Assembly (NCBI RefSeq): GCF_005280195.1
Contig: NZ_SZPR01000012.1
Location: 124,001 to 188,000, forward strand
DNA from: Streptomyces galbus
GTDB lineage: Bacteria; Actinomycetota; Actinomycetes; Streptomycetales; Streptomycetaceae
Reading direction: 5' to 3'
DNA: 64,000 nucleotides
The position numbers and the translations under genes were made by a program. This document shows positions 8,224-17,008 of this stretch, piece by piece (positions within the stretch are counted from its first letter, which is position 1; each line of letters begins with the position of its first letter). The notes beneath the pieces were generated by a model. That model did not search any database and was not told the origin of the DNA. It saw only the letters and a program-made list of their open reading frames with translations.

Positions 8224-9021
8224 TCAGTCGAGCAGCCGCTCCCGCAGCCGGTCGCGGGTCCGCGGGGTGAGTCCCAGCCCCTGCTCCAGGTAGGCGTCCA
8301 CCCCGCCCCAGGTCTCCTCGATCGTCTCGAACGCCGCCGTCAGGTACTCGGCGCGGGCGTCGAACAGGGGGCTGAGCAGCTCCATCACCTCCGGGGAGTA
8401 CGCGGAGCCGGCGGTGCCGCTGCGCTTCACCCGGTAGCGCCGGTGCTTGGCGTTGGACTCCAGGTAGTCGGCGAGGATGGCGTCGCGCTCCACGTCGAGC
8501 GCGAGCAGCGTCACCGCGACGGACAGCCCGGCCCGGTCCTTGCCGGCCGCACAGTGCATCAGGGCCGGGACGCTGTCGTCCGCCAGCGCGTGCAGCACGC
8601 GCGCGTGCTCGGCGGTGCGCTGCCGGATGATCGAGCGGTACGAGGCGATCATCCGGTCCGCCGCCCTGCCGTCCGCGAGGAGGGCGCGCAACTGCTCGAT
8701 GTCGCCGTCGCGGACCAGCTTCCAGAACTCCGCGCCGTCCGCCGGGTCGGACAGCGGCAGGTTCACGTTGCGCACGCCCGGCAGCTCGACGTCCGGGCCC
8801 TCCAGCTTCTGGTCGGCCGCGTTGCGGAAGTCGAAGACCGTGTGCAGCCCCAGCGAGGACAGGAACGCGGCGTCCTCGGCGGTCGCGTGCGCGAGGTGGC
8901 CGCTGCGGAACAGCACGCCGTGGCGCACCCGCCGGCCGTCCACGGTGGGCAGGCCCCCCACGTCACGGAAGTTGCGCACGCCGGCCAGTTCGGGCTCGGT
9001 CGACGGTATCTGCTGCGTCAC
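8224..9021 (-). CDS. tyrosine/serine protein phosphatase, DSP-PTP superfamily
   Basis: A 265-residue protein of the Y-phosphatase-3 (PtpB-like) family. Near residues 16-25 it has VRNFRDVGG, the family's opening signature. The P-loop is MHCAAGKDRAG (HC-x2-GKDR-xG), with catalytic Cys and Arg present. The C-terminal half is helical, with many charged residues. A much longer reading frame upstream exists, but GTG 9021 follows GGGAGGGAG by a good distance and matches the usual start just before the family signature. It is transcribed divergently from the alpha-galactosidase. Substrates could be phosphoproteins or phosphoinositide-like lipids; the sequence does not decide. Confidence 0.9.
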   Translation of the reverse strand: MTQQIPSTEPELAGVRNFRDVGGLPTVDGRRVRHGVLFRSGHLAHATAEDAAFLSSLGLHTVFDFRNAADQKLEGPDVELPGVRNVNLPLSDPADGAEFWKLVRDGDIEQLRALLADGRAADRMIASYRSIIRQRTAEHARVLHALADDSVPALMHCAAGKDRAGLSVAVTLLALDVERDAILADYLESNAKHRRYRVKRSGTAGSAYSPEVMELLSPLFDARAEYLTAAFETIEETWGGVDAYLEQGLGLTPRTRDRLRERLLD

Positions 9022-9221
9022 GGGGGCTCCCTCCCGGTCGGTCTCCGCCCACGCGGCTCGTGGTGTGGTCGGCGGGACGTCCCCCGACCCTACGACATGG
9101 ATACCTCGGGCAACGGTCCGTCCAACCTGGGGGAAGAGTCGTCCACAGGCATTGCCGGACCGCCCGTCACCCCCGATGATGTCGGAACTTGATCGCACCT
9201 GTTGGATTCAGTGGGGGTTTG

Positions 9222-11306
9222 ATGCCCGAGACCGTCGCCGCCGGCCGCACCTGGCTCCTGTCGGGGCCCACGAGCAGCTACGCGCTCCACGTCACGGAGG
9301 ACGACACGCTCGTCAACCTCCACTGGGGCCCGCGCATCGCCCCGGCCGACGCCGAGGCCCTGGCCGCCGCGCCGCCTGAGGCGTACTGGCCCTTCGAGTC
9401 GCCCCTCGACGGCCGCGAGGAGTACCCCGTCGAGGGCGGCCCGCGCTTCGTGCGGCCCGCCCTGTCCGTGCGCGATGACGTGCGCCGCGGCACCGAGTGG
9501 CGCTTCGAGGGCCACACCGTCGCAGGGGACGGCGAGCTGCGGCTGCGCTTCCGTGACGGCGGGCTGGCCGTGACGCTGCACTACCGCATGCGCGACGACG
9601 TCGTGGAGCGCTGGGCGACCCTCGCCAACGAGGGCGGGACGCCCCTGGAGCTGCTGCGCGCCGACTCCGCCACCTGGACCCTGCCCCACCGCGAGGGCTG
9701 GCGGCTGTCCCAGCTCCACGGCCGGTGGGCCGCCGAGTCCCGGCTGGTGCGCTCCCCGCTCACCTACGGCGAGAAGGTGATCGGCAGCCGCCGCGGCCAC
9801 ACCGGCCACCAGCACCTGCCGTGGGTCGCGCTGGACACCGACGCCACGGAGGAGAGCGGCGAGGTGTACGGCTGCGCGCTCGGCTGGTCGGGCTCCTGGC
9901 GGATCGCCGTCGCCCAACTGCCCGACGCGCGCGTGCAGGTCACCGGCGGCGCCGGACACGACGACTCCGGCCTGCTGCGCCTCGCGCCCGGCGGGAGCTT
10001 CACCACGCCCGTCTTCGCCGGTCTGTGGACCGACGCCGGCCACGGCGGCGCGAGCCGCGCCTGGCACGCGTACCAGCGCGCGTACGTGATCCCCGACGCC
10101 GACCGGGACCGGCCCGTGCTGTTCAACTCCTGGGAGGCCACCACCTTCGACATCTCCGAGGAGCAGCAGCTCGCCCTGGCCCGCCGGGCCGCGGCGATGG
10201 GCGTGGAGCTGTTCGTGGTGGACGACGGCTGGTTCGGGGCGCGCACCAGCGACCGGGCCGGGCTCGGCGACTGGACGCCCAACCCCGACCGCTTCCCCTC
10301 CGGGCTCAGGCCGCTCGCCGACCGGGTGCACGACTTCGGGATGCGGTTCGGCATCTGGGTCGAGCCCGAGATGGTCAACCCGGACAGCGACCTGTACCGG
10401 GCGCACCCCGACTGGGTGCAGTACCAGACGGGCCGGACGCGCACGGAGCTGCGCAACCAACTGGTGCTCAACCTGGCCCGCGAGGACGTCCAGGAGTACC
10501 TCTGGCAGCGGCTCGACGCGCTGCTGTCCGACGCCCCGATCGACTACGTCAAGTGGGACTTCAACCGCTGCTTCACCGACGCGGGCTGGCCGGGCGACCC
10601 GTACCCGCAGCGCCTGTGGGTCGACCACGTCCACGCGCTGTACGCCCTGCTGGACCGGCTGCGCGCGGCCCACCCGCACGTGGCCTTCGAGTCCTGCTCG
10701 GGCGGCGGCGGGCGCATCGACCTGGGGATGCTGAGCCGTACGGACCAGGTGTGGACCTCCGACAACACCGACCCGCTGGACCGGCTCGCCATCCAGCACG
10801 GCTTCAGCCAGCTCCACCCCGCGCGGGTCATGGCCGCGTGGGTCACCGACAGCCCGAACACGCAGCTCAACGGCCGCGTCAGCACCTTGCGCTTCCGCTT
10901 CGTCAGCGCCATGGCCGGCGTGCTCGGGGTCGGCGGCGATCTCACCGCCTGGAGCGAGGAGGAGCTGGCCGAGGCCGCCGGATGGGTCGCCCTGTACAAG
11001 GAGATCCGGCCCGTGGTGCAGCACGGCGACCTCTACCGGCTGCGGCCCCCGGGCCTCGCGCAGGGCGGTCCGAGCGCCGTGCAGTACGTCCGCGGCGACG
11101 AGACGGTGGTGCTGGCCTGGCTGGAGGCCCAGCGGTACGGCGAGCCGGTGCCGGCGGTGCGGCTGCGCGGGCTCGACCCGACCGCGGCGTACGAATGCCG
11201 CGAAACGGGCGAGATCCACCGGGGTGCGGTGCTGCTGCACCACGGACTGCCGACCGGGCTGCGCGGTGACCTGGATGCCGCGGTTGTTCGCCTGCGTCGC
11301 GTCTGA
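9222..11306 (+). CDS. alpha-galactosidase, GH36
   Basis: A 694-residue glycoside hydrolase of family 36 that releases terminal alpha-linked galactose. The order is an N-terminal beta-supersandwich (about 1-300), the catalytic TIM barrel (about 310-600) and a C-terminal beta domain. The nucleophile Asp 446 lies in YVKWDFNR and the acid/base Asp 514 in SDNTDPLDR. The SCSGGGGRIDLGML segment is characteristic. There is no signal peptide, so it is probably cytoplasmic and fed by an importer encoded elsewhere. ATG 9222 has GGGGG 7-10 nt upstream. No sugar-type operator is obvious in the 200 bp between it and the divergent phosphatase. Confidence 0.93.
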   Translation: MPETVAAGRTWLLSGPTSSYALHVTEDDTLVNLHWGPRIAPADAEALAAAPPEAYWPFESPLDGREEYPVEGGPRFVRPALSVRDDVRRGTEWRFEGHTVAGDGELRLRFRDGGLAVTLHYRMRDDVVERWATLANEGGTPLELLRADSATWTLPHREGWRLSQLHGRWAAESRLVRSPLTYGEKVIGSRRGHTGHQHLPWVALDTDATEESGEVYGCALGWSGSWRIAVAQLPDARVQVTGGAGHDDSGLLRLAPGGSFTTPVFAGLWTDAGHGGASRAWHAYQRAYVIPDADRDRPVLFNSWEATTFDISEEQQLALARRAAAMGVELFVVDDGWFGARTSDRAGLGDWTPNPDRFPSGLRPLADRVHDFGMRFGIWVEPEMVNPDSDLYRAHPDWVQYQTGRTRTELRNQLVLNLAREDVQEYLWQRLDALLSDAPIDYVKWDFNRCFTDAGWPGDPYPQRLWVDHVHALYALLDRLRAAHPHVAFESCSGGGGRIDLGMLSRTDQVWTSDNTDPLDRLAIQHGFSQLHPARVMAAWVTDSPNTQLNGRVSTLRFRFVSAMAGVLGVGGDLTAWSEEELAEAAGWVALYKEIRPVVQHGDLYRLRPPGLAQGGPSAVQYVRGDETVVLAWLEAQRYGEPVPAVRLRGLDPTAAYECRETGEIHRGAVLLHHGLPTGLRGDLDAAVVRLRRV

Positions 11307-11586
11307 GCGTTCTGTCCGTATTGACGGCCTTCATGTCAACTCGCTGTGAAATGGGGAGAGGTGGCGCGGCGTCGCGTGAGCATCGTCATATCCGTGACGG
11401 TGCGTTGTCCGTCATGTTCACGTAATGCTGGGATTCCGCGCGGGAATTGACGGGGAAAAGGGTCTTTCCGTGGACGCTGGGTGACGGTGAATTCCGGAAA
11501 GGGATCAAGGGAAATGCCCGTTCCGTGGAACCACCGCTTGTTTCGCCGCGTCCGGGTCGCTTACGTTCCACACCAATCCGGACGGA

Positions 11587-11757
11587 CGCCTAATCCTGCC
11601 GCCGTCCGGGGTCCGCACACCCACCCGTGCACGGCAGGAGCGGGGGACCCACAGGTACACCGCCTGTTCCGGTTCCCGGAACGGCTCGGGGTAAAGCCGT
11701 GTGCCCGCACACGGCCGGACATCTCCAGTCCGCACCCGACAGCTCACCTCGTAGGCG
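11587..11757 (+). promoter_or_regulatory. c-di-AMP riboswitch (ydaO/yuaA class)
   Basis: The leader of the LysM-M23 gene carries the conserved pieces of the ydaO class in order: CGCCTAATCCTGCC near 11587-11600, GGCAGGAGCGGGGGACCCA near 11633-11651, CGGCTCGGGGTAAAGCCG near 11684-11701, and CCGACAGCTCACCTCGTAGG at 11736-11755. The closing stem pairs CGCCTA (11587-11592) with TAGGCG (11752-11757). The start codon follows 18 nt later with a GAGAGGAA ribosome site. In actinobacteria this class controls cell-wall hydrolases and c-di-AMP normally turns expression off. The rest of 11307-11774 holds an apparently ordinary promoter region with no other gene. Confidence 0.92.
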
Positions 11758-11774
11758 CCGGAGAGGAATTCGCC

Positions 11775-12677
11775 ATGCCCGCGAAGGGTAAGCACCGCCG
11801 TCCCAAGGTCCAGCGTTTCACCCGTTCCCTCGCCGTCGCCGGAACCGGCGGCGCCGCGCTCGCCCTCCCGCTGATGGGGGCCGCCGGCGCCCACGCCGCT
11901 CCGGCCCAGTCGGCCGCGCAGTCGGTCTCCGCCGCGCCGCAGCAGGCCGACGCGCACGAGAAGTCCGCCGCCCGCACGACCTACACGGTCCGGGCCGGCG
12001 ACTACCTGTCGAAGATCGCCGCCGAGCAGCACGTCCCCGGCGGCTGGAAGAAGCTGTACCAGGACAACCGCGAGGCCATCGGCGGCAACCCGTCGCTGAT
12101 CCACCCGGGTCTGAAGCTGTCGCTCGGCAAGAAGGCCGCGACCGGCACCTCGACCGGGTCCAAGTCCTCCGCCCCGAAGTCCTCCGCGGCCAAGTCCTCG
12201 GCCCCGGCCGAGAAGCCGGCCGAGCAGAAGACGGCCACCCAGGCCGCCGAGAGCACCGGCTCCTCCTCCGGCTACACCCTCCCGGTCGCCGGCGCCACCA
12301 TCGGCACCGCCTACCACACGGCCGGCAGCATGTGGTCCAGCGGCTACCACACCGGTGTCGACTTCGTCGTCCCGACCGGCACCTCCCTCAAGGCCGTCGC
12401 CGCGGGCACCGTCGTCTCGGCCGGCTGGGGCGGCGCGTACGGCAACCAGGTCGTCATCAAGCTCAACGACGGCTACTACGCCCAGTACGCCCACCTCTCG
12501 CAGCTCTCCGTCTCGGCCGGCCAGACCGTGACCGAGGGCCAGCAGATAGGCCTGTCCGGTGCCACCGGCAACGTGACCGGCCCGCACCTGCACTTCGAGA
12601 TCCGCACCACGCCGGACTACGGCTCCGACGTGGACCCGGTCGCCTACCTGCGCGCGCACGGCGTCACCGTCGGCTGA
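11775..12677 (+). CDS. secreted LysM-M23 peptidoglycan endopeptidase
   Basis: A 300-residue exported cell-wall enzyme. The signal peptide has a basic start (KGKHRRPKVQRFTRS), a hydrophobic core and an AHA-AP cleavage site near residue 41. LysM (TYTVRAGDYLSKIAAEQHVP ... NPSLIHPGLKLSL) spans about residues 68-115 and binds peptidoglycan. A Ser/Lys/Ala-rich linker follows. The M23 (LytM) domain fills residues 170-295, with the zinc ligands in SGYHTGVDFVVP (H-x3-D) and GPHLHFEIR (HxH). It should cleave peptide cross-links during growth. It is placed behind a c-di-AMP riboswitch, which ties wall hydrolysis to turgor and second-messenger signalling. Confidence 0.95.
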   Translation: MPAKGKHRRPKVQRFTRSLAVAGTGGAALALPLMGAAGAHAAPAQSAAQSVSAAPQQADAHEKSAARTTYTVRAGDYLSKIAAEQHVPGGWKKLYQDNREAIGGNPSLIHPGLKLSLGKKAATGTSTGSKSSAPKSSAAKSSAPAEKPAEQKTATQAAESTGSSSGYTLPVAGATIGTAYHTAGSMWSSGYHTGVDFVVPTGTSLKAVAAGTVVSAGWGGAYGNQVVIKLNDGYYAQYAHLSQLSVSAGQTVTEGQQIGLSGATGNVTGPHLHFEIRTTPDYGSDVDPVAYLRAHGVTVG

Positions 12678-12703
12678 CCCCCGCGTCGCAGCACCCCCCA
12701 CGC

Positions 12704-12745
12704 CACCGAAGGCCGGGCCCCATCCCCTGGGTCCGGCCTTCGGTG
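12704..12745 (+). terminator. intrinsic terminator after the M23 peptidase gene
   Basis: The arms CACCGAAGGCCGG (from 12704) and CCGGCCTTCGGTG (to 12745) are perfect complements around a CCC/GGG-rich loop. No T-run follows, as is common in Streptomyces. Confidence 0.75.
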
Positions 12746-12887
12746 TGTCCGGGCCGGGAAACGCAGCTTTCCGCCCCGCGCTCTTATTCCCCTGTTGGCA
12801 AACTCTTTAGGGGTGTCTTATCTCACCGCCCGTCAACCCCCGCCTACGGTCGCGTAGGTCACATTCGAAGGAGGATCATGACCTGAC

Positions 12888-13706
12888 GTGGCAGACGATT
12901 CGAAGAGTGACAGCAGATCAGTGATCGGGTCGTACGTGGCGGTGGGCGACAGCTTCACCGAGGGCGTGGGCGACCCCGGCCCCGACGGCGCGTTCGTCGG
13001 CTGGGCCGACCGGCTCGCGGTGCTCCTCGCCGACCGGCGGCCCGAAGGCGACTTCACCTACACCAACCTCGCCGTGCGCGGGAAGCTGCTCGACCAGATC
13101 GTGGCCGACCAGGTCCCGCAGGCGGTCCGGCTCGCGCCCGACCTGGTGTCGTTCTGCGCGGGCGGCAACGACATCATCCGCCCGGGCACCGACCCCGACG
13201 AGGTCGCCGAGCGGTTCGAGCGCGCGATCGCGACCCTGACCGCCGCGGCCGGCACCGTCCTCGTGACCACCGGCTTCGACACCCGTGGCGTCCCGGTGCT
13301 CCGGCACCTGCGCGGCAAGATCGCCACCTACAACGGACACGTCCGCGCCGTCGCCGACCGCTACGGCTGTCCGGTGCTCGACCTGTGGTCGCTGCGGTCC
13401 GTGCGGGACCGCCGGGCCTGGGACCACGACCGGCTGCACCTGTCCCCGGAGGGCCACACGCGCGTGGCGCTGCGCGCCGGCCAGGCCCTCGGCCTGCCGG
13501 TGCCGGCCGACCCGGAACAGCCCTGGCCGCCGCTGCCGCCGCGCGGCACCTTCGAGGTCCGCCGCGACGACGTGCACTGGGCGCGCGAGTACCTGGTGCC
13601 CTGGATCGGGCGCCGGCTGCGCGGCGAGTCCTCGGGCGACCACGTGACCGCCAAGGGCGCGCTGTCCCCGGACGACATCAGGACGCGCATCACCAAGGTG
13701 GCCTGA
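12888..13706 (+). CDS. SGNH/GDSL-type hydrolase
   Basis: A 272-residue esterase-fold protein without a signal peptide. Block I is AVGDSFTEG (nucleophile Ser), block III is CAGGNDI (Gly and Asn of the oxyanion hole), and block V is DRLHLSPEGH (catalytic Asp and His). The C-terminal 70 residues are charged and unique to actinobacterial members. The start is GTG 12888. GGAGG at 12870-12874 is closer to a two-codon ATG-ACC-stop at 12878-12886, which ends one base before the GTG. The substrate is unknown; intracellular acyl esters are the usual guess for this group. Confidence 0.88.
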   Translation: MADDSKSDSRSVIGSYVAVGDSFTEGVGDPGPDGAFVGWADRLAVLLADRRPEGDFTYTNLAVRGKLLDQIVADQVPQAVRLAPDLVSFCAGGNDIIRPGTDPDEVAERFERAIATLTAAAGTVLVTTGFDTRGVPVLRHLRGKIATYNGHVRAVADRYGCPVLDLWSLRSVRDRRAWDHDRLHLSPEGHTRVALRAGQALGLPVPADPEQPWPPLPPRGTFEVRRDDVHWAREYLVPWIGRRLRGESSGDHVTAKGALSPDDIRTRITKVA

Positions 13707-13729
13707 GGGCCGCACGGCACGGCCCGCGG

Positions 13730-13764
13730 ACGCGTGGCCCGCTCCGCCGGGGAGCGCCACGCGT
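13730..13764. terminator. bidirectional hairpin between convergent genes
   Basis: ACGCGTGGC (13730-13738) pairs with GCCACGCGT (13756-13764), and an inner GCTCC/GGAGC extends the stem with a two-base bulge. It lies between the SGNH gene and the convergent tetR gene. Confidence 0.7.
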
Positions 13765-13774
13765 TCCGGGCCGT

Positions 13775-14395
13775 TCAGCCCTGCCGAGCCTCCACGGCCG
13801 CCCCGGCGAGCCCGAGTTCGCGGGCCAGCGCCTCCTCGACCCACTCCTGCGCCCGGGCCCGCGACACCGTGCCGCCGTAGGACGTGAGCTGGACGGCGAA
13901 GCCGTCGAGCAGCGCCGTCAGCCTCAGCGCCGTCGCGGCCGGGTCGGGGCAGGTGAACTCGCCCGCCGCCACGCCCTCGGCGACCACCTCGGCGAGCGCC
14001 GCCTTCCACGCCCGGTCCAGGTCCCGGGCCACCTCGCGCAGCGCGGGCTCGCGCAGCGACACCGCCCAGCCCTCGATCCACAGCCGCCAGCCCTTGGCGG
14101 GGCCCGTCGGGGCGTACCAGCGCACCGCCGCCCGCAGCCGGCGCAGCGCCGTGGTGCGCCGCCCGAGCAGCCGGCGCAGGTGGGCGAGGTCGTCCTCGGC
14201 GGCCCGGGCGAAGGCGGCGGCGACCAGCTTCTCCTTGGTCGAGAAGTGGTAGAGCACCAGCGCGTTGCTCACGCCGAGCGCCGAGGCCACGTCGGCGATC
14301 CTGACCGCCGCCACACCCCGCTGCTCGATCTGCTCGATGGCCGCCCGCAGCAACTCCCCGCGCCGCTCGGCCACGCTCAACCGGACCCTCGCCAC
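13775..14395 (-). CDS. TetR-family transcriptional regulator
   Basis: A 206-residue repressor-type protein. The N-terminal helix-turn-helix (about residues 8-55) reads RRGELLRAAIEQIEQRGVAA ... ASALGVSNALVLYHFSTKEKL, with the typical Y-x-F-x-x-K-E-x-L end of the TetR_N domain. The rest is the ligand and dimer domain, rich in Leu, Ala and Arg. It lies directly downstream of the valine-dehydrogenase-like gene on the same strand, 62 bp apart. The palindromic site in front of that gene (15662-15679) is a reasonable target. The effector is unknown. Confidence 0.92.
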   Translation of the reverse strand: MARVRLSVAERRGELLRAAIEQIEQRGVAAVRIADVASALGVSNALVLYHFSTKEKLVAAAFARAAEDDLAHLRRLLGRRTTALRRLRAAVRWYAPTGPAKGWRLWIEGWAVSLREPALREVARDLDRAWKAALAEVVAEGVAAGEFTCPDPAATALRLTALLDGFAVQLTSYGGTVSRARAQEWVEEALARELGLAGAAVEARQG

Positions 14396-14457
14396 GCCGT
14401 CACCCTACACAGCGCCGCTGATCTTCCCTCCCGCCCGTGGGCCGACGCCGCGGCACG

Positions 14458-15636
14458 TCACCGGTGGGGCGGGAAACGCTCCGCGATCGCCGCGAGCCGG
14501 TCCTCGGCCAGGGCGTGCGCGGCCGCCCGGGGCGTCGTGCCGTCGGCGTCCGCGCGGGACAGCACGCGCTCCACCAGTGTCCGCATCGACCGCCGGACGT
14601 GCGCGAACGCCCCGTCCGCGTCGGGGCCGATGTCGCCGAACAGCGTCCACCACCACCAGGCGTTGGTGCCGGAGTTGACGACCACGTCCGGCAGTACCGT
14701 CACCCCGCGCGCGTGCAGCAGCTCCTCCGCCCGCGGCACCACCGGCATGTTGGCCGCCTCCGCGATCCAGCGGGCCCGCACCTGCTCCTGGTTGCCGGGG
14801 TCGACCGCCCAGGAGACGGCCGCCGGGACGAGCACCTCGGCGTCGGCCGACAGCCACGCTCCGCCCGGCAGTTCGCGGTCCCCGGGCCGCAGCGCGGCGC
14901 GGTCCACGGTGCCGTGTCCGTCGCGCGCCGCGAGCAGCGCCTCCACGTCCAGGCCCGCCGGGTTGGCGAGGGTGCCCTTGACGTCCGCGACGGCCACCAC
15001 CGACAGCCCCGCGCGCGTGAGGAACCGCGCCGTCGCCCCGCCCATCGTGCCGAGCCCCTGCAGCGCGACGCGCGTCCCCGCGTACGGCACCCCGGCCCGG
15101 TCCAGGGCGGTCAGCACCGACTCGGCGACCCCGCAGCCCCCGACCAGCTCGTCCAGCCCGAGCCCGTCCACCTCGACGGCGAAGGCGTCCGCGAGCCGGG
15201 CCCGGGCCGCCGCCTCGTCCGGCAGCAGCGGGTAGACGGCCTGGATCGACGACACCAGCCCCGCCTCGGCGGCCGCCCGGTCGACCAGGTCCTGGCTCAG
15301 CCCCAGGTCCTCACCGGTCGTCCAGCAGCTCTCGACGTACGGCCGCACCGCGCGCAGGTAGCGCACCAGCAGCCCGTACGCGGCCGGGTCCCGCGGGTCG
15401 CAGTCGATGCCGCCCTTGGCGCCGCCCAGGGGGACGTAGCGGGCGTCGGGGTCGTAGTGCAGCGCCTCCTTCATGCTCATGCCGCGGGCGAGCCCAGCCA
15501 CCTCCGCCGCCGTGCAGCCGTCCCGCATCCGCAGCCCCCCGCTGCACACGCCCCGCACGAGCCGGTCGACCACCAGGAAGCCCTGGCGGCCGGTGACGTG
15601 GTCGGTCCAGGTGAGGGACAGGTGCGGGGCGGTCAT
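14458..15636 (-). CDS. Glu/Leu/Phe/Val dehydrogenase (valine dehydrogenase-like)
   Basis: A 392-residue NAD-dependent amino acid dehydrogenase that deaminates a branched-chain or aromatic amino acid to the 2-keto acid. The catalytic-domain features are GGLRMRDG and the Lys-containing PLGGAKGGID (about residues 72-81). The Rossmann domain shows ALQGLGTMGGATARFL near residue 200. The tail NSGTNAWWWWTLFGDI is unusual for its run of four Trp. In Streptomyces such enzymes supply isobutyryl-CoA precursors. The shorter ends and divergent N-terminus mean substrate choice between Val, Leu and Phe cannot be read from sequence. The gene runs toward tetR. Confidence 0.88.
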   Translation of the reverse strand: MTAPHLSLTWTDHVTGRQGFLVVDRLVRGVCSGGLRMRDGCTAAEVAGLARGMSMKEALHYDPDARYVPLGGAKGGIDCDPRDPAAYGLLVRYLRAVRPYVESCWTTGEDLGLSQDLVDRAAAEAGLVSSIQAVYPLLPDEAAARARLADAFAVEVDGLGLDELVGGCGVAESVLTALDRAGVPYAGTRVALQGLGTMGGATARFLTRAGLSVVAVADVKGTLANPAGLDVEALLAARDGHGTVDRAALRPGDRELPGGAWLSADAEVLVPAAVSWAVDPGNQEQVRARWIAEAANMPVVPRAEELLHARGVTVLPDVVVNSGTNAWWWWTLFGDIGPDADGAFAHVRRSMRTLVERVLSRADADGTTPRAAAHALAEDRLAAIAERFPPHR

Positions 15637-15661
15637 CAGAACTCCTGGACCCGAGAGCGTT

Positions 15662-15679
15662 ACTGAACGGCAAGTCAGT
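15662..15679. promoter_or_regulatory. candidate TetR-type operator
   Basis: ACTGA (15662-15666) and TCAGT (15675-15679) form an inverted repeat with an 8-bp spacer, 26 bp in front of the dehydrogenase start. ACTGA/TCAGT arms are common in TetR operators, and a tetR gene lies at the end of the same transcript. Confidence 0.45.
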
Positions 15680-15817
15680 GTCGGGAGCCCGGGGACCTCC
15701 TGTCAACGCACCGCCGCCGGCCGGACGGGCCGGCCGACCGGCTCCGCACGGACGCGGGCCGGTGCTGTCGTGGGGGCGGACCATAATGGGAACCCTCAGC
15801 GATCCACTGGAGGTACC

Positions 15818-17008
15818 GTGGCCGGTTTCCGTTCCCTGAGCCCCGGGCTCCGCGCGTTGGTGCCCGAGGCCTTCGGCGCGGACCCGAGCGGTGAGCGCCT
15901 GGCGCGCATCCGCAGATCCCCCCACTTCGAGGACGGTGTCTTCCAGAACCCCGGTGGTCCGGCGCGCACCCGCCCCTCGGGCTCGGCCCTCGACCTCGCC
16001 AAGGTCTTCTTCGACCGGGACACCCGGCCCCGCCGCGCCCCCTCGGGCACGGTCCCGGTGCACCCGACCACCGTCGCGGACCTGGCGAAGCCGCCCGTCA
16101 CCGGGCTGCGGCTGACCTGGATGGGCCACTCGAGCGTGCTGGCGGAGATCGACGGTCAGCGCGTGCTGTTCGACCCGGTCTGGGGCGAGCGCTGCTCGCC
16201 GTTCCCGTTCGCCGGGCCCCGGCGCCTGCACCCGGTCCCGGTGCCGCTCGCCGCCCTGGGCGAGGTGGACGTGGTCGTGATCTCCCACGACCACTACGAC
16301 CACCTGGACCGGCCCACGATCAAGGCACTGGCCGGCACCGACACCCTGTTCGCCGTGCCGCTCGGCGTCGGTGCCCACCTGGAGCGCTGGGGCGTGTCCG
16401 CGGACCGGCTGCGGGAGCTGGACTGGCACGAGGCAACCGAGGTCGGCGGTCTGACCCTGACCGCGACGCCGGCCCGCCACTTCTGCGGCCGCGGCCTGCG
16501 CAACACCCAGCACACGCTGTGGGCGTCCTGGGTCGTCGCCGGCGAGGAGCACCGGATCTACCACAGCGGTGACACCGGCTCCTTCGACGGCTTCAAGGAG
16601 ATCGGCGCCGCGCACGGCACCTTCGACGCGACCATGATCCAGATCGGGGCGTACAGCGAGTTCTGGCCCGACATCCACATGACTCCCGAGGAGGGTCTGC
16701 GCGCCCACCTCGACCTCCAGGGCGGGGAGCCCTCCGGCGTCCTGCTGCCGATCCACTGGGGCACGTTCAACCTCGCCCCGCACGCGTGGGCCGAGCCGGG
16801 GGAGTGGACCAAGGACGCCGCCGAGGCCGCCGGGCAGGCGGTGGCCCTGCCGCGGCCGGGCGAGCCGTTCGAGCCGGCCGGGAAGGTGCCGGCGGAGGCG
16901 TGGTGGCGCGGGGTCTCGGCGCCCGTGGTGCGGTCGTGGGACCGCGCGCAGCGGCGGGGGTCCGCCTCCGGGGCACGCGAGGGGCTCGACCTCGCCGGAG
17001 AGCGCTGA
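15818..17008 (+). CDS. metallo-beta-lactamase-fold hydrolase, NAPE-PLD/UlaG-like
   Basis: A 396-residue cytoplasmic hydrolase. The metal motif SHDHYDHLD (H-x-H-x-DH) is at about residues 156-164. Additional ligands appear as TPARHFCGRG and YHSGDTGSFDG (Asp), and PIHWGTFNLAPHAW carries a final His. The layout WMGHSSVLAEIDGQRVLFDPVW is typical of the N-acyl-phosphatidylethanolamine phospholipase D / UlaG branch. GTG 15818 follows GGAGG (15809-15813) by 4 nt, and coding quality starts there. Substrate is unknown; phospholipid or cyclic phosphodiester are the family options. Confidence 0.88.
   Translation: MAGFRSLSPGLRALVPEAFGADPSGERLARIRRSPHFEDGVFQNPGGPARTRPSGSALDLAKVFFDRDTRPRRAPSGTVPVHPTTVADLAKPPVTGLRLTWMGHSSVLAEIDGQRVLFDPVWGERCSPFPFAGPRRLHPVPVPLAALGEVDVVVISHDHYDHLDRPTIKALAGTDTLFAVPLGVGAHLERWGVSADRLRELDWHEATEVGGLTLTATPARHFCGRGLRNTQHTLWASWVVAGEEHRIYHSGDTGSFDGFKEIGAAHGTFDATMIQIGAYSEFWPDIHMTPEEGLRAHLDLQGGEPSGVLLPIHWGTFNLAPHAWAEPGEWTKDAAEAAGQAVALPRPGEPFEPAGKVPAEAWWRGVSAPVVRSWDRAQRRGSASGAREGLDLAGER

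Noticed and set aside
12332..12886. 184-codon plus-strand frame overlapping the M23 gene
   Set aside because: It is a shifted frame of the M23 peptidase and then of its terminator region.
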